Below are positions 39,131 through 51,912 of a stretch of 64,000 nucleotides of DNA, in pieces. Source of the DNA: Archilochus colubris (taxonomy: Eukaryota; Chordata; Aves; Apodiformes; Trochilidae). The notes under the pieces are model-generated. The model did no database searches and had not been told where the DNA came from. It worked only from the letters and a program-made list of their open reading frames with translations. The stretch covers positions 18,194,609 through 18,258,608 of the forward strand of contig CM041084.1 in NCBI GenBank assembly GCA_023079485.1, in the 5' to 3' direction. Both the position numbers and the translations under genes were made by a program. The stretch's first letter is position 1. Every line of letters begins with the position of its first letter.

Positions 39131-40470
39131 CACGCGCTCGCCCGCGCGCCGCCGATGCCTCCTTTTTCCCCGCTGCTCTCGCCGCCCGCCCGCCCCGACC
39201 CCCGGCCCCGCAGCTCCCGCCCGCCCCCCACCCCCCGCCCGCAGCAGCCCGGCGCCTCCTTCTCCCCCTCCGCTCGCCACGCCGCTCCCCTTCGAGCTGC
39301 CGCCCGGGATCCTCGCCCCCCCCAAAGCACGCCGCCCCCAGTCCCGAGCACCGGCTCCCCAACCTCTCTCTGCCCGCCCCCCCGTCACCCCCCGACGTGC
39401 GTCCCCCGCCCTACCCCACGCTGCCCTTTCCACCTTCCCCACGACGCGGCCCCCCACACCGCTCGGCCGCCTTCCCCCCAGAGCCTTCGCCTACCTCCGC
39501 GATCTTGCTCCTCGCTCCCACCCGCGGCCCCCGACGCCCGCGGCCGCCCCTTCAGTCCCGTCTCGCCACCGAGCGAGACCCGCGGGGGACCCCGCCGTGG
39601 CCTCGCGCCCTCGCAGCCTCGTGCGCGCTGCCCTCTGCCCGCACGCGGCCGTGGGACGCGCCCCGCGCCCCAACAAGGCTGCGCGGGGGCCGCCGCCGGC
39701 GGGGCCACACGTCCCCTCGGGGGCCGTGCCGACGCCTTCCCGCCCAGAGCAGCGGCCCCCGGGCTCAGCACGCCCCGGCGGCCACCGAGCGGCGGCGGCC
39801 GCGAGTATCGCGGGGATCCGCCGTGTCCCCCGCCCCACGGAGGGGACAGGGAGTGCCAGGCGGGCGCTGCCGGAGAGGGAGGGAATGGAGCGGGGAAACC
39901 CTCGCCGGCGCTCACCACCGCCAAGGACAAGACGCCGCCCGCAGCCCGGGCGCGGCGGAGCGGGAAGGGAAGAAACCGTCTCGGCGCCGGACGCCGCGGC
40001 GAGGGCCCGTCCGCCGCCGCGCTTCTTCCGCGGGGCCGCTATGCCTCACCGGCAGGTGCGGGCGGGCTCGGCCGCGGCCACCGGGACGGGGACGGCCCGG
40101 GGCGAGTAGGAGGGCAGCGTCCCCGCCGCCGGGCGGTCCCGCGAGGGAGGAGACGCCGTCGAGCCGGAGCCGACACTCGGCTTCGCTCAACCTCACGGAC
40201 TCCCGGCTTTCCGTGAGGCGTCCCGACTCCGTGACATGAAATTGAAATCCTTCGTGCCTCCCGCGCCGGGGACCAGTCTTCGCTCTTACAGAAAATGTAA
40301 GATCAGTTGGAATGATATAACAAAGCGCGTTGGGCAAATGAGCTAACGCGCCGCAGCCGCGGCACGGCAGGAAGGGATTTTCACCTCATGGAGCCGATGT
40401 GACATTTAGCATCCTAGTTTTAGGTACGGCTAATTCACCCACAAAAAATGCGGAACAAGAGTGAATAAAC

Positions 40471-40476
40471 TTTATT
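40471..40476 (-). terminator. COMMD3 poly(A) signal AATAAA
   Basis: Minus-strand AATAAA in the context CTAATAAAGTTTATTC, about 335 nt after the stop, followed by TTTTTTGTGGGTG as a U/GU-rich downstream element. Cleavage is expected near 40450-40460. Confidence 0.8.
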
Positions 40477-40671
40477 AGATTCCAGAAAAAAATAATCAGC
40501 GATTATTATAAAAATAGACGAAATGTAATAGAAGGAATGCTTTGAAGACACAACCAACAATCAAGTATTTAACAAGAGTTAATAATAATAAAAAAATTTA
40601 TACATGCTAGGGATAGAAAGGGTCATAGAAAACTGCTATTTCACTTAATTTACATTCAAGTGGTTGGGGGA

Positions 40672-40700
40672 AAAACAAACAAACAAACAAACAAACAAAC
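40672..40700 (+). repeat. (AAAC)n microsatellite
   Basis: About six AAAC units within the COMMD3 3' UTR. Confidence 0.9.
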
Positions 40701-40808
40701 CCACAAAAAAAACCCAGTTTGCATCAAGAGATGAAAGACATTTGTCATTTAGAAGACACTCTTAGGCATGAGAGTACTTCAGCTCAGCAGGCTGACACCT
40801 TCCTTCAA

Positions 40809-40868
40809 TCACATCTGAGTCGCTCTTTCTAGACTTTTTGCAGCATCTTTTAGTTTTCCAACTAAATC
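40809..40868 (-). CDS. COMMD3: COMMD3 exon 8 coding part and stop
   Basis: Acceptor CTCTTAG|GATTTAG. It encodes DLVGKLKDAAKSLERATQM then TGA. The C-terminal Met replaces the Leu remembered for human. Confidence 0.95.
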   Translation of the reverse strand, partial: DLVGKLKDAAKSLERATQM

Positions 40869-43800
40869 CTAAGAGACATAATACTGTCTTAGATTTAACG
40901 TATTTTTTTAAACAAAGACGAGGAGTGTACATTTTTTTACATACAGAGGCAAGGGAAAACAGCACCTTATGCCACAAAGAATTGTTGCAACTGCTGACCA
41001 ATGATCAATTACTTGGTGAAGCAAGTTACTAAATAGCTCCCTATTTTCCAACTTAGGAAGAAAACCAGGAACTGAAAGAAAAACACCTTCTAACATATAG
41101 TATCTCATAAAGTAGATCACTGCTCTTAACACATATATTTTATCACTATCATTCTGATGTTCAACACTGACATTTGCCCTAGGCTTTGAACTACTATATA
41201 CATTTCTAAAATACTGGAGATATTTTGCACACAGTTTTGTCCTAGGACCATTCTCCACCCAAACCACGTGAGATTTAACTAAGTCAGCAAAACGATTAAA
41301 AAACACTCATTGATAAGAAAAGGAAGACTTTGGAGACACAGATTAAAAAAGCAAAGGCATAAATGTGAAGTTTTAATATCTTGCTTTTCCTCTCCCCCCA
41401 TCTCCTCTTCCCAATCCTCCACAGTTTAGTCACTTCCAAGCATTACAATACCTCTATTGTTCAGTTACACATTTAAATCACTAAACAAAGATCAACATTT
41501 GTTTCAGTACATTTCTTACATGTCATTAACGCCACTGAAGAGCCTTCAGTTTGTCCTCTATTTTTAATCAAGACACAAATAAAACACCGAGCCAGCTTCT
41601 TTAAACATGTCTCTAAAGCTTAGTAAATCAAGAATTTCAGAAAAACTATGTATCTCCTCCCACGTATACAGCTATGACCACAGATAAATATTTACACATG
41701 CATGTAAAATGCTCCCCATGCAATTAAAACCTATTACTTTGCTTCTTTGAGAAGAAAACTACACATGGGTAATTTTTATTGAAGATTCTCTCCTACCCTC
41801 ACAGTCTTGCACTTTTTTTAATAGTATATACAATTTCATTTTGACTGGCACATGGTTAAAAAACATTTATACCCACAACTAATGCCAAGAATAGAAGAAA
41901 TGATGAAAGGAAGAAGTACCTGTAATTGCTCCATCGTGCAACTAAAACTAACATCTGGGTGTGATCCCGAATCACTGTTCTGAAGAAAAAATAATGCCTG
42001 GTTTATAAAAAAAACATATTGTGAAATTGCATTTTTGACTCTAAGGATGCTGGGATTACAGTACCTCTACGTTTAAGGTCACCAAGTAGGAAGGCTGGTA
42101 AGTTTTATGAAGTTGATTGCTCTAAATTAAAAAAACCAAAAATTAAAAAAAAACCCCAAACAACCAAAACAAACAACTACAACAATGTAATAAACAGTCA
42201 GGTGTCAGCACTGAAATGAACAAAAGAAGCATCTTGATTCTTTAAAGATACCTTAATCTGGTATTCCAAGCGCCAAGACACATCAGTTATGTGAAGAGGA
42301 GATCTACCTATGCTGAAAGACACAACAGTTACAAGTTCTCCATGCTGAAAGAAAATGTCATTTTCTCAAACTGTCTACCAATAAAGAGCTTTTCATGACC
42401 TTTTCAATGCTTCTTGAAAAGTTCAAATAGTTTACTAAAGTAGAATTCTAAAAGGAGGAAAAAAATTTTCAACATCTGTTTTCTAAAGTTTGTAAAAAAT
42501 GTAATTTTTTAAAATGGAATAGTATTTTTTACTTTTGATCATCTTCAGTATGCACAGGTGTTTTCCAGGACAGTATCAAAGTAGCTGTAACTGAAAATAT
42601 TTATCTGTGCTGACTGACAGACCTACCTCCCCAGCAGGATTTCCAACGCATCCTTGTTTTTCTGCAGAGTAAAAAAAAAAAAATTTGCTGGGTTCAATAA
42701 ATTACCATGAAAGAAAGAAAACATAGGTATCTTAAAATAGGTTTTAAAACCTGATATTCGGTGCAAAATTGTTCTATTCTCTCTTTATCCAGTTTGCAGT
42801 CTTCTAGACATGTGCTAGAGGAAAAAAAAAAAAAAGAGAATCTATTAGTTTTATGTTAACTTTAACTCAGCAGTAGAGTTTAAAGTGACAACCACTAGAG
42901 AAATGGGGTAGCTTCCTTCCGAGCACTGGTACCTTATAGCAGCTAGGTCGGCTTTCTGCTTTCCTGCCTCCAGAATACACATTGCAGCCGCAGCATGGCA
43001 ATGCTTTAATACCGCAGGGTCAATATCTCTCAGGTCTGGATCGTCTGAAATACATGAGTTACTGATGACACACTGATTTGTCAAATCCCAGCACACGGTG
43101 CCAAGAGCTGTTGCTCGCCCTTTGAACAGCATCTTTCGCACAAAAACTTCAAAATGAAGTACATTTGTTGTTTCAGAACTAAAGGATGGAGCAAGCAAGT
43201 GAGGTGTGAGGAGGAGGAGGAGGAGAGGGGCTGAAGCACTGACCGGTGCATGCCGTATCAGGCGGGACTGCACGCCCCGCTACCTCTCCATCTCCTTTCC
43301 ATCATAAAAAATAAAATAAAATAAAACGAAAGGATAAAAAAAGGAAAACCTCTATTTCGTCCCCAAGCCCCGTCCGCGCGTTCCTCTAAAGCCTGTTGCC
43401 AAAGGCGAGGAGCGGAGCCGGAGCCTCCGGACGGGCGGAGAACCGGGGCTGTCTGCCGCCCCCGGCCAGCACCGGCGGCTCCTCCGTGCGCGGAAGGGGC
43501 GGAGGGATCATTAACACCACAAAATTAATTACAGGGACATACACAACTCAGGTTGCCGGGGTAGCTATAGGCAACGTCCACGCGCGAAAAAAAACCCCAA
43601 CAACAGTCGCAGCGAATCGGCGGGGGACCGCCGCACCGACACGAACGGGCAGGGGACCCCGTCCCGGGCCGACTCCCCAGTTCTCCCCCCCCTCCTTCCC
43701 CCCTTATTTTCTACGGGTTTGAGCTTCCATAAAGCTTAAAAGTCGCGCATTAGCGATGACACCCCGCGCAGCGGCACCCGGGAGCCGTCCACGGGCAACG

Positions 43801-44132
43801 CTGTGGGTGGGAGTCGCTTCGGGAGTGGGGGAGGGTGTGTGGGCAGCGGCCAGCACGCTACGGGCACTCGTGTACATACGCGGAGCCACGCGGGATGAGG
43901 CTGGAAGAAGAAGAGCGGCGCCGGTTTGCGCGCTCCGCGTAGCTGCGCGGCCCGCATCGCCTCTCCCTCCCCACCCCGCCGCCTTCCCCCTCGCCTTACC
44001 CAGCTCGGCCCGGGGGTGATCGAGGAGGCTGCGGAAAGCGGCGCGGAGCAGAGCGGTGTACGGGCGCCGGGGGAAGCGGCGGGGGTCGCCCAGCAGCCGC
44101 CACCCACCCTGCGCGTACGGCGACAGCTCCAT
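40809..44132 (-). CDS. COMMD3: COMMD3 (COMM domain-containing protein 3), complete
   Basis: COMMD3 is one of ten COMMD subunits of the Commander (CCC/Retriever) complex, which recycles membrane proteins from endosomes (family knowledge). Exons: 44000..44132, 42933..43044, 42751..42814, 42627..42661, 42252..42312, 42065..42121, 41920..41979, 40809..40868. They total 582 nt and encode 193 aa, two fewer than the human protein; the difference falls at the exon 1/2 boundary. All introns are GT-AG and all phases fit. Residues 1-115 form the helical N-terminal domain (VLKHCHAAAAMCILEAGK). The COMM domain covers about 120-193, with HITDVSWRLEYQIK, SYLVTLNVE, SFSCTMEQLQDLVGKL, and ends in LERATQM. Exon 1 is very GC-rich and rich in Arg and Pro, as expected inside a CpG island. 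It lies tandem and upstream of BMI1. Confidence 0.98.
41920..41979 (-). CDS. COMMD3: COMMD3 exon 7
   Basis: Acceptor TTCTTCAG|AACAGTG and donor TTACAG|GTACTT. Encodes NSDSGSHPDVSFSCTMEQLQ. Phase 0 at both ends. Confidence 0.97.
42065..42121 (-). CDS. COMMD3: COMMD3 exon 6
   Basis: Acceptor AATTTAG|AGCAATC and donor GTAGAG|GTACTG. Encodes SNQLHKTYQPSYLVTLNVE. Confidence 0.96.
42252..42312 (-). CDS. COMMD3: COMMD3 exon 5
   Basis: Acceptor TCTTTCAG|CATAGGT and donor ATTAAG|GTATCT. Encodes IGRSPLHITDVSWRLEYQIK, the start of the COMM domain with its conserved Trp. Confidence 0.97.
42627..42661 (-). CDS. COMMD3: COMMD3 exon 4 (35-nt micro-like exon)
   Basis: Acceptor ACTCTGCAG|AAAAACAAGG and donor GGGGAG|GTAGGT. 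Encodes KNKDALEILLG. It is too short to appear as an ORF but is needed to keep frame between exons 3 and 5. Confidence 0.95.
42751..42814 (-). CDS. COMMD3: COMMD3 exon 3
   Basis: Acceptor TCCTCTAG|CACATGT and donor TATCAG|GTTTTA (a weak donor). Encodes TCLEDCKLDKERIEQFCTEY then Q. Confidence 0.95.
42933..43044 (-). CDS. COMMD3: COMMD3 exon 2
   Basis: Acceptor TATTTCAG|ACGATCC and donor CTATAAG|GTACCA. Encodes DPDLRDIDPAVLKHCHAAAA then MCILEAGKQKADLAAI. Confidence 0.97.
44000..44132 (-). CDS. COMMD3: COMMD3 exon 1 (start codon)
   Basis: ATG in the context ACAATGG. Encodes MELSPYAQGGWRLLGDPRRF then PRRPYTALLRAAFRSLLD and HPRAEL, ending at the donor GAGCTGG|GTAAGG. The start matches the family MELS N-terminus. 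Confidence 0.95.
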
Positions 44133-44159
44133 TGTGGGCGCCGTGACCTTCGACACGCG

Positions 44160-44171
44160 CCCACGTGACGC
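44160..44171 (-). promoter_or_regulatory. E-box (GCGTCACGTGGG) upstream of COMMD3
   Basis: A CACGTG core 30 bp upstream of the COMMD3 start codon, sharing 12 identical bases with the BMI1 promoter E-box. Confidence 0.55.
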
Positions 44172-47100
44172 GCGCGCAGCTGATCGCCGCTGCGAGGCGG
44201 AGCCGCGCTCGGGGAGAGCGGGGGGGAGGCGGGAGGAGGCGGGAGGAGGCGTTGCTCCGATCCCTCTTCCCTCCCCCGCCCCCTCATCTCCCTTTCGGGT
44301 CTACCCACGCGTGTTTTGTGCACGGGTGACGGAACGTATACCCCTTCCTCCACGGTCTTTGTGGTTCGTAGTGTGACGTGATGCTGTTTCTGACCGATTT
44401 TTTTGGGGGGGAAGGATGCGGCGCCTGGCGTGTTCTGCTCGTCAGTGCTTTTATTTCTTCTTAAGTCTTCAAAAGGCGTCTGCGTCATTAAATCCCCCCG
44501 AGTGTTTCTGTCTCAGTGCACCTTTAAAGTGCGTAGATGCGTGTGGAGCTTTAAAGTCTACAAATTCAAGACCAAACATTTCTGCAGACTTAAGTTAAAA
44601 CATCAGGAATAGTCCTTTCCCTTCTCTCCTGACACGTCTACCTTAGAAATGTGTATGACAAGGTATTTTATCCCCCTGCGGTTATAAAAGGTGTTATAAT
44701 TTGTACAAATACTATCTAAAAACACCTCTATTTTAAGCTGGTAAATTCCTAATGCAAGGCATTACCTTGTTGCACTAACATTTTATTTTTTTCACATTGA
44801 AACATTACCCGTCCCAAGTCTTAGAGTTAATACTTTGAAATCAAGCAATGAAAAAGCATGTATTTATATCTCCAAATAGTAAAGGCCTCACCATGTGACA
44901 TGAATTGTAGCTGAAATATGCAGTGTTTTAGATACCACCTTTTTCTTTGCCCATGGATATTGTGAATGGACATGAGCATTTATGTGTAAGATGCTCAGCC
45001 TAAAAAAAAGTAAAAGCTGAAGGACTCTGCCATATTAACGATTTTAAAATAATATCAATATAATGTCAAAACAAGAGTCCTCTTTTTCTTGCTGCGGGTA
45101 CACATTAGACAACATAAAGTGCAAAGCCAACCTGAATTATTGCCAAGTATGTTGCATGATAGAAAACCAGAGCAGAGCATTTTCCTTTCTAAATTTTTAA
45201 TGTTACTTGTCTTAAATAGTGTTGCTAATAACAGCAAGGCAGACAGCAGTGCTTACAAATATTCCAGAGTAACGTAATATAAAATGGTGGGTATAGCCTC
45301 CTGTTCCTATTGCCTGCTGACCTGAGCTGCATTCCTGTCGCAGGCTGATGGTGCTGCAGAAGACCTGACTTCTGAATGGGAAAGAGCTTTGAATAAACAC
45401 ATTTCATTTCATCTGAACACCTCAAAGTGATCAAGTGGTAGCTAATTGAACTGGAAAACTATTAGGAATTTTTAATCTGTCTCTGTAGCTCCTACTAATT
45501 ACAATCAGTTGTCCAAGAGTTCAGTCCAGCTTTGGAAGCCAGCTCAAGTTTTGTTGAAGTAAGAGCAGTAAGATTAGTATATCTCACTGCATTACATTTT
45601 GTGTTCATTTGAATCCCACTTTATTTGAGATCACTAGTGGATTTTTTTTTTTGTACTATTTTTTGTGATACTATGTAGTTAATTTATGCAAACCCAGCTG
45701 CCCACATGGCAGCGTGTGTCTCCTTTAGTAAGGATGCAGATAAAGGGCAGTCTGGTGATTCTACCTTCTCAGTTTCCTGACCCTGTGTGTTGTCTGTTCA
45801 CTGTGTTATAAAAATAAGCATTTGTATACCTAGGTCTCAATTATGCCCAAACTGAAGTCAAAAGGAAAATCACACTGGCTGCAGGATCATGTCCTTAATT
45901 CTACCACACTGTGTATTTACAGTATTAGGCCTCATGATACCGTGAGGAATGAATGCTTAGAGCTTTGGTGCGTGATCAGAAATAGTATCACTGGCCTGAA
46001 ACATTGGAATAAAAGTATATATAAAATAAAAATAAATTATTAAAATATATGAATAACATAAAAAATAAACACCAATGAATTATAAAAATAAATACCAATG
46101 AATTAATGAAATTTGAGCTTCAAAGTTCTATCTGACAGAAGTCCTGGTAATTTTCTTTTCTTCAGAAACAAGAAAAGCATTACTACAGGCAGGGGGGTGA
46201 CAAGGCTTTTACTAGCTTTTGGTATGGTTTTAAAATACAGACGTGATACCTAAGAAAAGACAGCATAAAATGGAGGGAAAGAAAAAACATAAAATGGAGA
46301 AGCAGGCAAAGCTTTTAGCTGTATAATTACAAAGGTAAAGAGACTAGGGCTATAAATAAGGATAGTCTCCACAGAAAAGTTAGAAATGTACACGGATGGC
46401 ATGATCACATATTACAGAAAGTTACTCTTCAACACCCTCTTATTGTTAATAGCACATTGAAATCGATAAATTAAAATCTACCTTTAAAGGCAAAACAACC
46501 ACTACAGATTCATTCCAAGATTATGTGGTACAAGTAAGTTTCACTAGTTTTCATCACCAAATTTGAATTTTCAGTTCCTCATCCAACCTCTTAACCTGAC
46601 TTTCTTCTTTCTCTCTTTTTGCCTCCAAAAAGAATATGAGATGGATTCAGACTGGTAGGTAGCTAATAGGTTTTACTACTTGAGCATAGTGTATACACAT
46701 TTAAAAACCCCATTGGTTACAATTTCCAAGAGGAAGCTAAACTCTAGATTGAGTAAAGAAATCATGAAGGTAAAGAAATAATGAAGGAAATGCATTGATA
46801 CTTGAATATTAATTCATCAGGGAAACAAAACACCTCAGTCCATGCAGGCTAATATTTTACAGTCTTTGCTTTGTTAATAAAAACGAAATAATGTGACTGG
46901 TCAAAATGAAGAGAAATCACTTAGTATGTCCAGAGGATTAATTAATAAAATTTAAGTGTTGGCATAAATATTTCTGAAAAGTCTGATGCTAGCATTTTTT
47001 CCTCTCTGTATTGTTCTTCACAGACTTAAAAGAAAGTAATTTAAGATTATATTCTAGTTTCAATTTTCTGCAACATTTTTTCTGTCTTCCACAAGTTTAA

Positions 47101-50063
47101 TCCACACTCTTATAGAATGCCCCTAGAACTTTTAAGTCAATATTGAGACTTCTTTATTATAAAATCTATTTTACTGAAAAAAATGTTTGAAGCAGATAAG
47201 AAGAATAAAGATTACATAGCTATTTTGTACAAAATGTATTTATTGCTGCATTCATATCTGAAGAAACAACGTGATACTCATGTATCTGTCCCTGACACTA
47301 TCATGGCATCAAAGAAAAGGAGTCTGTATACCCCAAAAGGCCTAGGAAAATTTCTCTCTTGTCACAGGCACAAAAGTGCAATGTAGTAAAAAAATATTAC
47401 CTTGAGCCAAGCCATTATGTAACTTATTTATTTGGTCCTCATATCTGGTGAAAATGCAGTATTTATCTCATATTTTAAAAAATATTTTATACTTCCAGAA
47501 TTTTTTTGTACATATTAATTTCAATAGCTTGTGTGGCTACAGATGAGGGAAACTCAATAAAACACTCTTGTTTTGCCCACAAATAGTTCTGATTAACATT
47601 TAAGGAAATTAGCTTCTTAATTAAATTTGTAAAAGCACCTGATTTATTTCAGTAAGGTAAAACCTATAGTAGCTAAATAAATTTTTGATCAGGTATTTAA
47701 TTTGAAAAGCATTTTTCTACTAGGGAGTATTTTTTTGAATTATGTTACATTAATTTATTAAACCAAGAATAACTTATCCATTTACCTTTTGATTAGTTTT
47801 ATTCTGTCTTATTTTTATCTTCTATTTGTCAAATCTTTAAAACTTCTGATTTTCCCCTCATACATGAAAAGATCCACATATTCTCTAGGTGTAAAAAAAC
47901 CAATGTAAGAAGCACTTAAGAGATTTCACATTTAAATTACAGACTTTTAAGGTAAAGTAACACTTGCTTAAAACATCATCACTCTTCTGATTTCTGACAA
48001 TTTGGGAAAATCATACACATTATGTAAGTTCCATTTTCCCCACATTTCCAAAAACATAGCAGATGTATTGTTTAAATAATTTTTTATTTCCCCTTGTAAA
48101 TTAAAAAAAAAATCACAAGGAGACTTTGTACACAGAAAAAAACGAGTACCAAAAGGAAGTAAGGATTTAAACCTGTGGGCAGGTATCACTATGATGTACT
48201 CTATAGCACATCCTCCAGGACAGCAGCTTTGTCTTTTTGTGTGTTTTAACATATTATAAAGTCCTCTTAATGAAGTGAAAGTCTGATATTTACTGAATTT
48301 TTAGTCATTCTCTTCCTCTCGCAAAGAAATTAAGCTGTGTAGTTCATTATGTGTTTGCTCTTTCTTAAGATAAAACTCTAGTGACTTTTACTAAATTTGT
48401 GGGGATTTATAAATGAGGCCTACATAAGGGATGCCACCATTAATGTTGGATGAAGAAATTCAAAGATTTATGCTGCTTTAGTGGAACTGCTACTGTACTT
48501 CCACATCAAGTCCTGTGTTACAGATTAACATAATCTGTCACACTCACAAAAATGCTAGGAAAATGCTTTTTAGTAACTGCCTTTGTAATCAACATTTATT
48601 GTAGTAGTTTTTAAAAAGAAAAATTTGCTACTTTTTAAGTGACTTGACATCATTTACAGTTACTTGAAGGTTGTGCCTATTGTTCATTGCTGTTCAGGCA
48701 TCACTCAGATACAGATGTCACACGTAGTACTCAGTTTACATTCAGCCTTTTTTTTTTTTTTGTATTTGCTGAGAAATGTCTAATATATATGTGATTTAAA
48801 CAGTAAATCAAGTACATTTGAAATTTGTCAGTGTTTTATGTAATCTTTTTTGCATGTTTATAGACTCAGCAGTAAGACTGTAGCCTTGCTGTTGGAAGCT
48901 TGTGAGGGAGGTATTGTGCTGTGTTGTCAAGAAGCATTTACAGTCTGTCACATTAGTGCTAGAGATGTGGATAGAGTAATTATTACAAGGGGATATCTAT
49001 CAAATGTATGTAAAAATAGAGAAACCTCAAAGCAAAATTAGACTGTATGTTTTAGGTGCTGTTTTTCTTCAGATGTTTGATGTCAGAACACTAAAATGTT
49101 ATTTAGCATACCACCCAATTAGTAAAATATTTTTTTATTTATGTAGCGAACAGAAATGTGACTTGCTGAGCTCTGCACATAGCTTCGTATCAAGATAAAC
49201 AAATAGAAAAATAGAAACAATGACTTCTCAGTAATTCAGTATTTAAAGAGATCCATGGTATAATATTTTTAATTCTGTTTATGACGTTCAGTTGTATCAA
49301 CCAGAAAAAGTATTTAAATCTCCTAAGGCAATGTGCAGTTTTCATTTGAAAAAAAAATGGAAAAGGTATAGCAGCAAGAAGGAGCACTACGTAGCATTTT
49401 TTTTATAGAATTAATCTTGCTGTTTCATGAAAACATTTGATTCTGGTCATAAAGCAAGGCTTGCATGCCAAAACGATAGATGTCTTGAAAGAAACTTTGA
49501 TAAATAAAATCCTGCAGACCTTGGCATCCACAGTTCCTTTTTGGCAATAGTGAGGAATGACTGAGTAATAGTTAGGAAATGGATTTATTTAAAATGGTTT
49601 ATTACAGCTAAAGATATTAGGACTAGATCTGCAGCTAGTGTAAATCAGCATATCTGCCTTCAAATTGCTTATATTGCTTTGTGTCAGCAGAGAATCTGGC
49701 CCATATCCATTATCTAGAGGGAATATCAACTACTACAAAGCATACTTATCTAACCAACAGCAAACGTACTGTGCATATCTCATTGATGTTTCTTGTAACA
49801 CTTATGTTAACCTTTATAATGTGATAGAAATCTGGCACAGTTATGTATAGTTGCAAATGATCTTGCTTTGATAATATCAACAATTATAAATTAGCATTTA
49901 TCACTTTTAATACTGCTTCAAATTACATTGATAAAAGCTTAACTCAATATTGATGAGAGGAATAGTAATTTAGGACCTCTCTGTTGCTCTAATTATCTCC
50001 CTGAGAGCAGAATTCAGCTTCTTCTCTGAACAGATCTGTCTAACAAAGTAGTATGGAATTGGC

Positions 50064-50088
50064 TTTTGTTTGTTTGTTTGTTTGTTTC
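50064..50088 (+). repeat. (TTTG)n microsatellite
   Basis: Five to six TTTG units in AT-rich intergenic DNA. Confidence 0.9.
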
Positions 50089-51757
50089 TTAAATATGATC
50101 TATTTTTTCAGGACTAATTTACTGAACATATTTCATCTCTAGATGACCGCATTTTACAGCCCCTCTCAGTGTTCAACATATAAAATCACAGGGAGTGAAG
50201 TTTAGTTGCAGGCATCTATGAAGTCCAAGTTAAAAGTTTTGGCTGAAAAGACTGCCTTGTGTGACTCAGAATAACATAAACTCTAGCTCATTCTTCATTG
50301 TTTGGCTCAGTTAATACAAGAGGAAGTATACTAATTATCAGAATTTTTGAGCAGTAAATGCTGTGTCTAAGTAGTATGTAAATTAGTAGTTATAATGCTG
50401 CAACCATTAGGTCTGCTCAGCAGTAACTCTCAGTCTGCTCTGGCAGTAACTTAGGGCAAACCAGAGCATTAGAGTACAGGGGATTTGACACGTGTGCTAT
50501 TGTTTGCATATTTTTGATATTAAAAATACAGTTGTGATTTCTGCCCATTTTTAAATGGTAAATTGCATTCTTATTACCTGAGAAAGCAGAGGAATGCTTT
50601 GGTGACCCTGATTTTATTGTATTGGCAACACCACTGAAAACTACAAGTGTCCATGTACTGCCTGTTTCATGCAAGATTTATTGGTTATGAGAGAAAACCC
50701 TGATGGTTGGTTAGTGAATTAGGTCAATAAGCAGTAGGATAGTGATAGGGGAGGTTCTATTGCTCTTGGGGATTTAGGCTTCCTAGCATGACATTTAAAT
50801 CAATAGGAATCATCAGCTACCCTAATCTGCCCATACCAAATAGTGTTGGGCCTGAGGTGATGGAGAAAAATTGGAAGACACCCTGGGAAATTATATATTT
50901 TTATTCCCTCTCAGATAATTAATGAAATGTGTGCTGTAGATACCCATAAAATATTTTATCTACTTTTACTGTGTGTGCCATTTTGTTAAAAGTATTATTT
51001 ATCTTTAAAGGTATTACTAATTAAGATAATCATAAATAAATGAGTGTATTTCTTATCAGTGCACTTATAGAACTCCAGATATTTTTGCTAATTGATCAGT
51101 AATCTGTAAAAATGTATACAAGGAAAAGGCATAAGTCAAGAAATTCCCATTGCAGTGTAAACAAAACATTAAGATCCTGGCTTACAGCTGCTGGCATTAG
51201 TTAACATAATAGAACACTGATATAGTACAAGTAATAGTAGAATTAAAATGACAAAGTTATGTACAACAGTGTGTACATAACAAAAAAAGAAGGGTAAGAA
51301 GCCTATATTTCATGGCTAAATACCTTTTCTTCAGTAATTATTCAAATTCTTTATGATACAAACCCAGAACTAAACAACTGCATCAATCGCACAAGGATAA
51401 GTCTACATTGTTTTCACATCCTACAGTTTCACTGAGTACATAGGAATTTGAGATAAATGTAGGCTGCTCTAGCAGCACTTAGAAAGTTGGGAAGCATTGG
51501 CCTTCTAAAAGAAAGTTTATTTTCTTATTTTCTTCTTAGTAGCAGTCAAATATAATTTCATTTTAGTCATTTACTGTGTTATAATGTGAATATTTGTTAT
51601 AGATGTGACAACAATTTTAGACAATATATCAAAAACAGTGCATAACTGGAAAAACCTCCTACTTCCTCTTGGTTTATACCTCCTATAATAGATAAGTGAA
51701 TCCATTCTTGGTTTAAATTATTATATTAAAAGGATATTGGAACAATATCCAATGGAT

Positions 51758-51912
51758 ATTGGAAGTTATGGCTGCCCTCTCCCTGGAAGTGTTCAAGGCC
51801 AGGTTGGATGGGGCCTTGAGCAACCTGGTCTGGTGGGAGGTGTCCCTGCCCATGCAGGGGGGTTGGAACCAGATGATCTTGAATGTCCCATGATTCTATG
51901 ATTCTATGATAT
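51758..51912 (+). repeat. CR1 LINE 3' end fragment
   Basis: CCCTGGAAGTGTTCAAGGCC, GGTTGGATGGGGCCTTGAGC, AACCTGGTCTGGTGGGAGG and CCCTGCCCATGCAGGGGG lead to the GATTCTATGATTCTATGAT tail. This is the standard CR1 3' terminus with its short tandem repeat, less decayed than the intronic relics. Confidence 0.95.

Larger units (their letters stand above)
38030..40365. promoter_or_regulatory. BMI1 promoter CpG island
   Basis: CpG-dense sequence covering BMI1 exon 1 and about 1.8 kb upstream, reaching to 90 bp before the COMMD3 cleavage region. It includes a GGGC microsatellite (38821..38842), an ATT/GTT trinucleotide patch (38745..38787), a canonical E-box (38940..38945), and a C-rich tract at 39.04-39.13 kb that is G-rich on the BMI1 sense strand. 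No TATA box was picked out. Long proline-rich frames here are GC artefacts. Confidence 0.8.
40455..40808 (-). other. COMMD3: COMMD3 3' untranslated region
   Basis: About 350 nt of AT-rich sequence from the COMMD3 stop to the poly(A) region. It includes an AAAC microsatellite on the plus strand (40672..40700). Confidence 0.8.
43370..44290. promoter_or_regulatory. COMMD3 promoter CpG island
   Basis: CpG-dense sequence covering COMMD3 exon 1, most of intron 1 and about 150 bp upstream. The upstream flank holds an E-box and a tandem GGAGGCG block (about 44225..44250) giving repeated SP/KLF-type GC boxes. The long frames here (up to 250 codons) are GC artefacts apart from exon 1. Confidence 0.8.

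Noticed and set aside
38885..40216. 443-codon plus-strand frame, and similar long frames at 33483..34799 and 24061..24981
   Set aside because: All lie in CpG islands where stop codons are scarce. They are proline-, arginine-, alanine- or glycine-rich, have equally long frames on the opposite strand, and resemble no known family.
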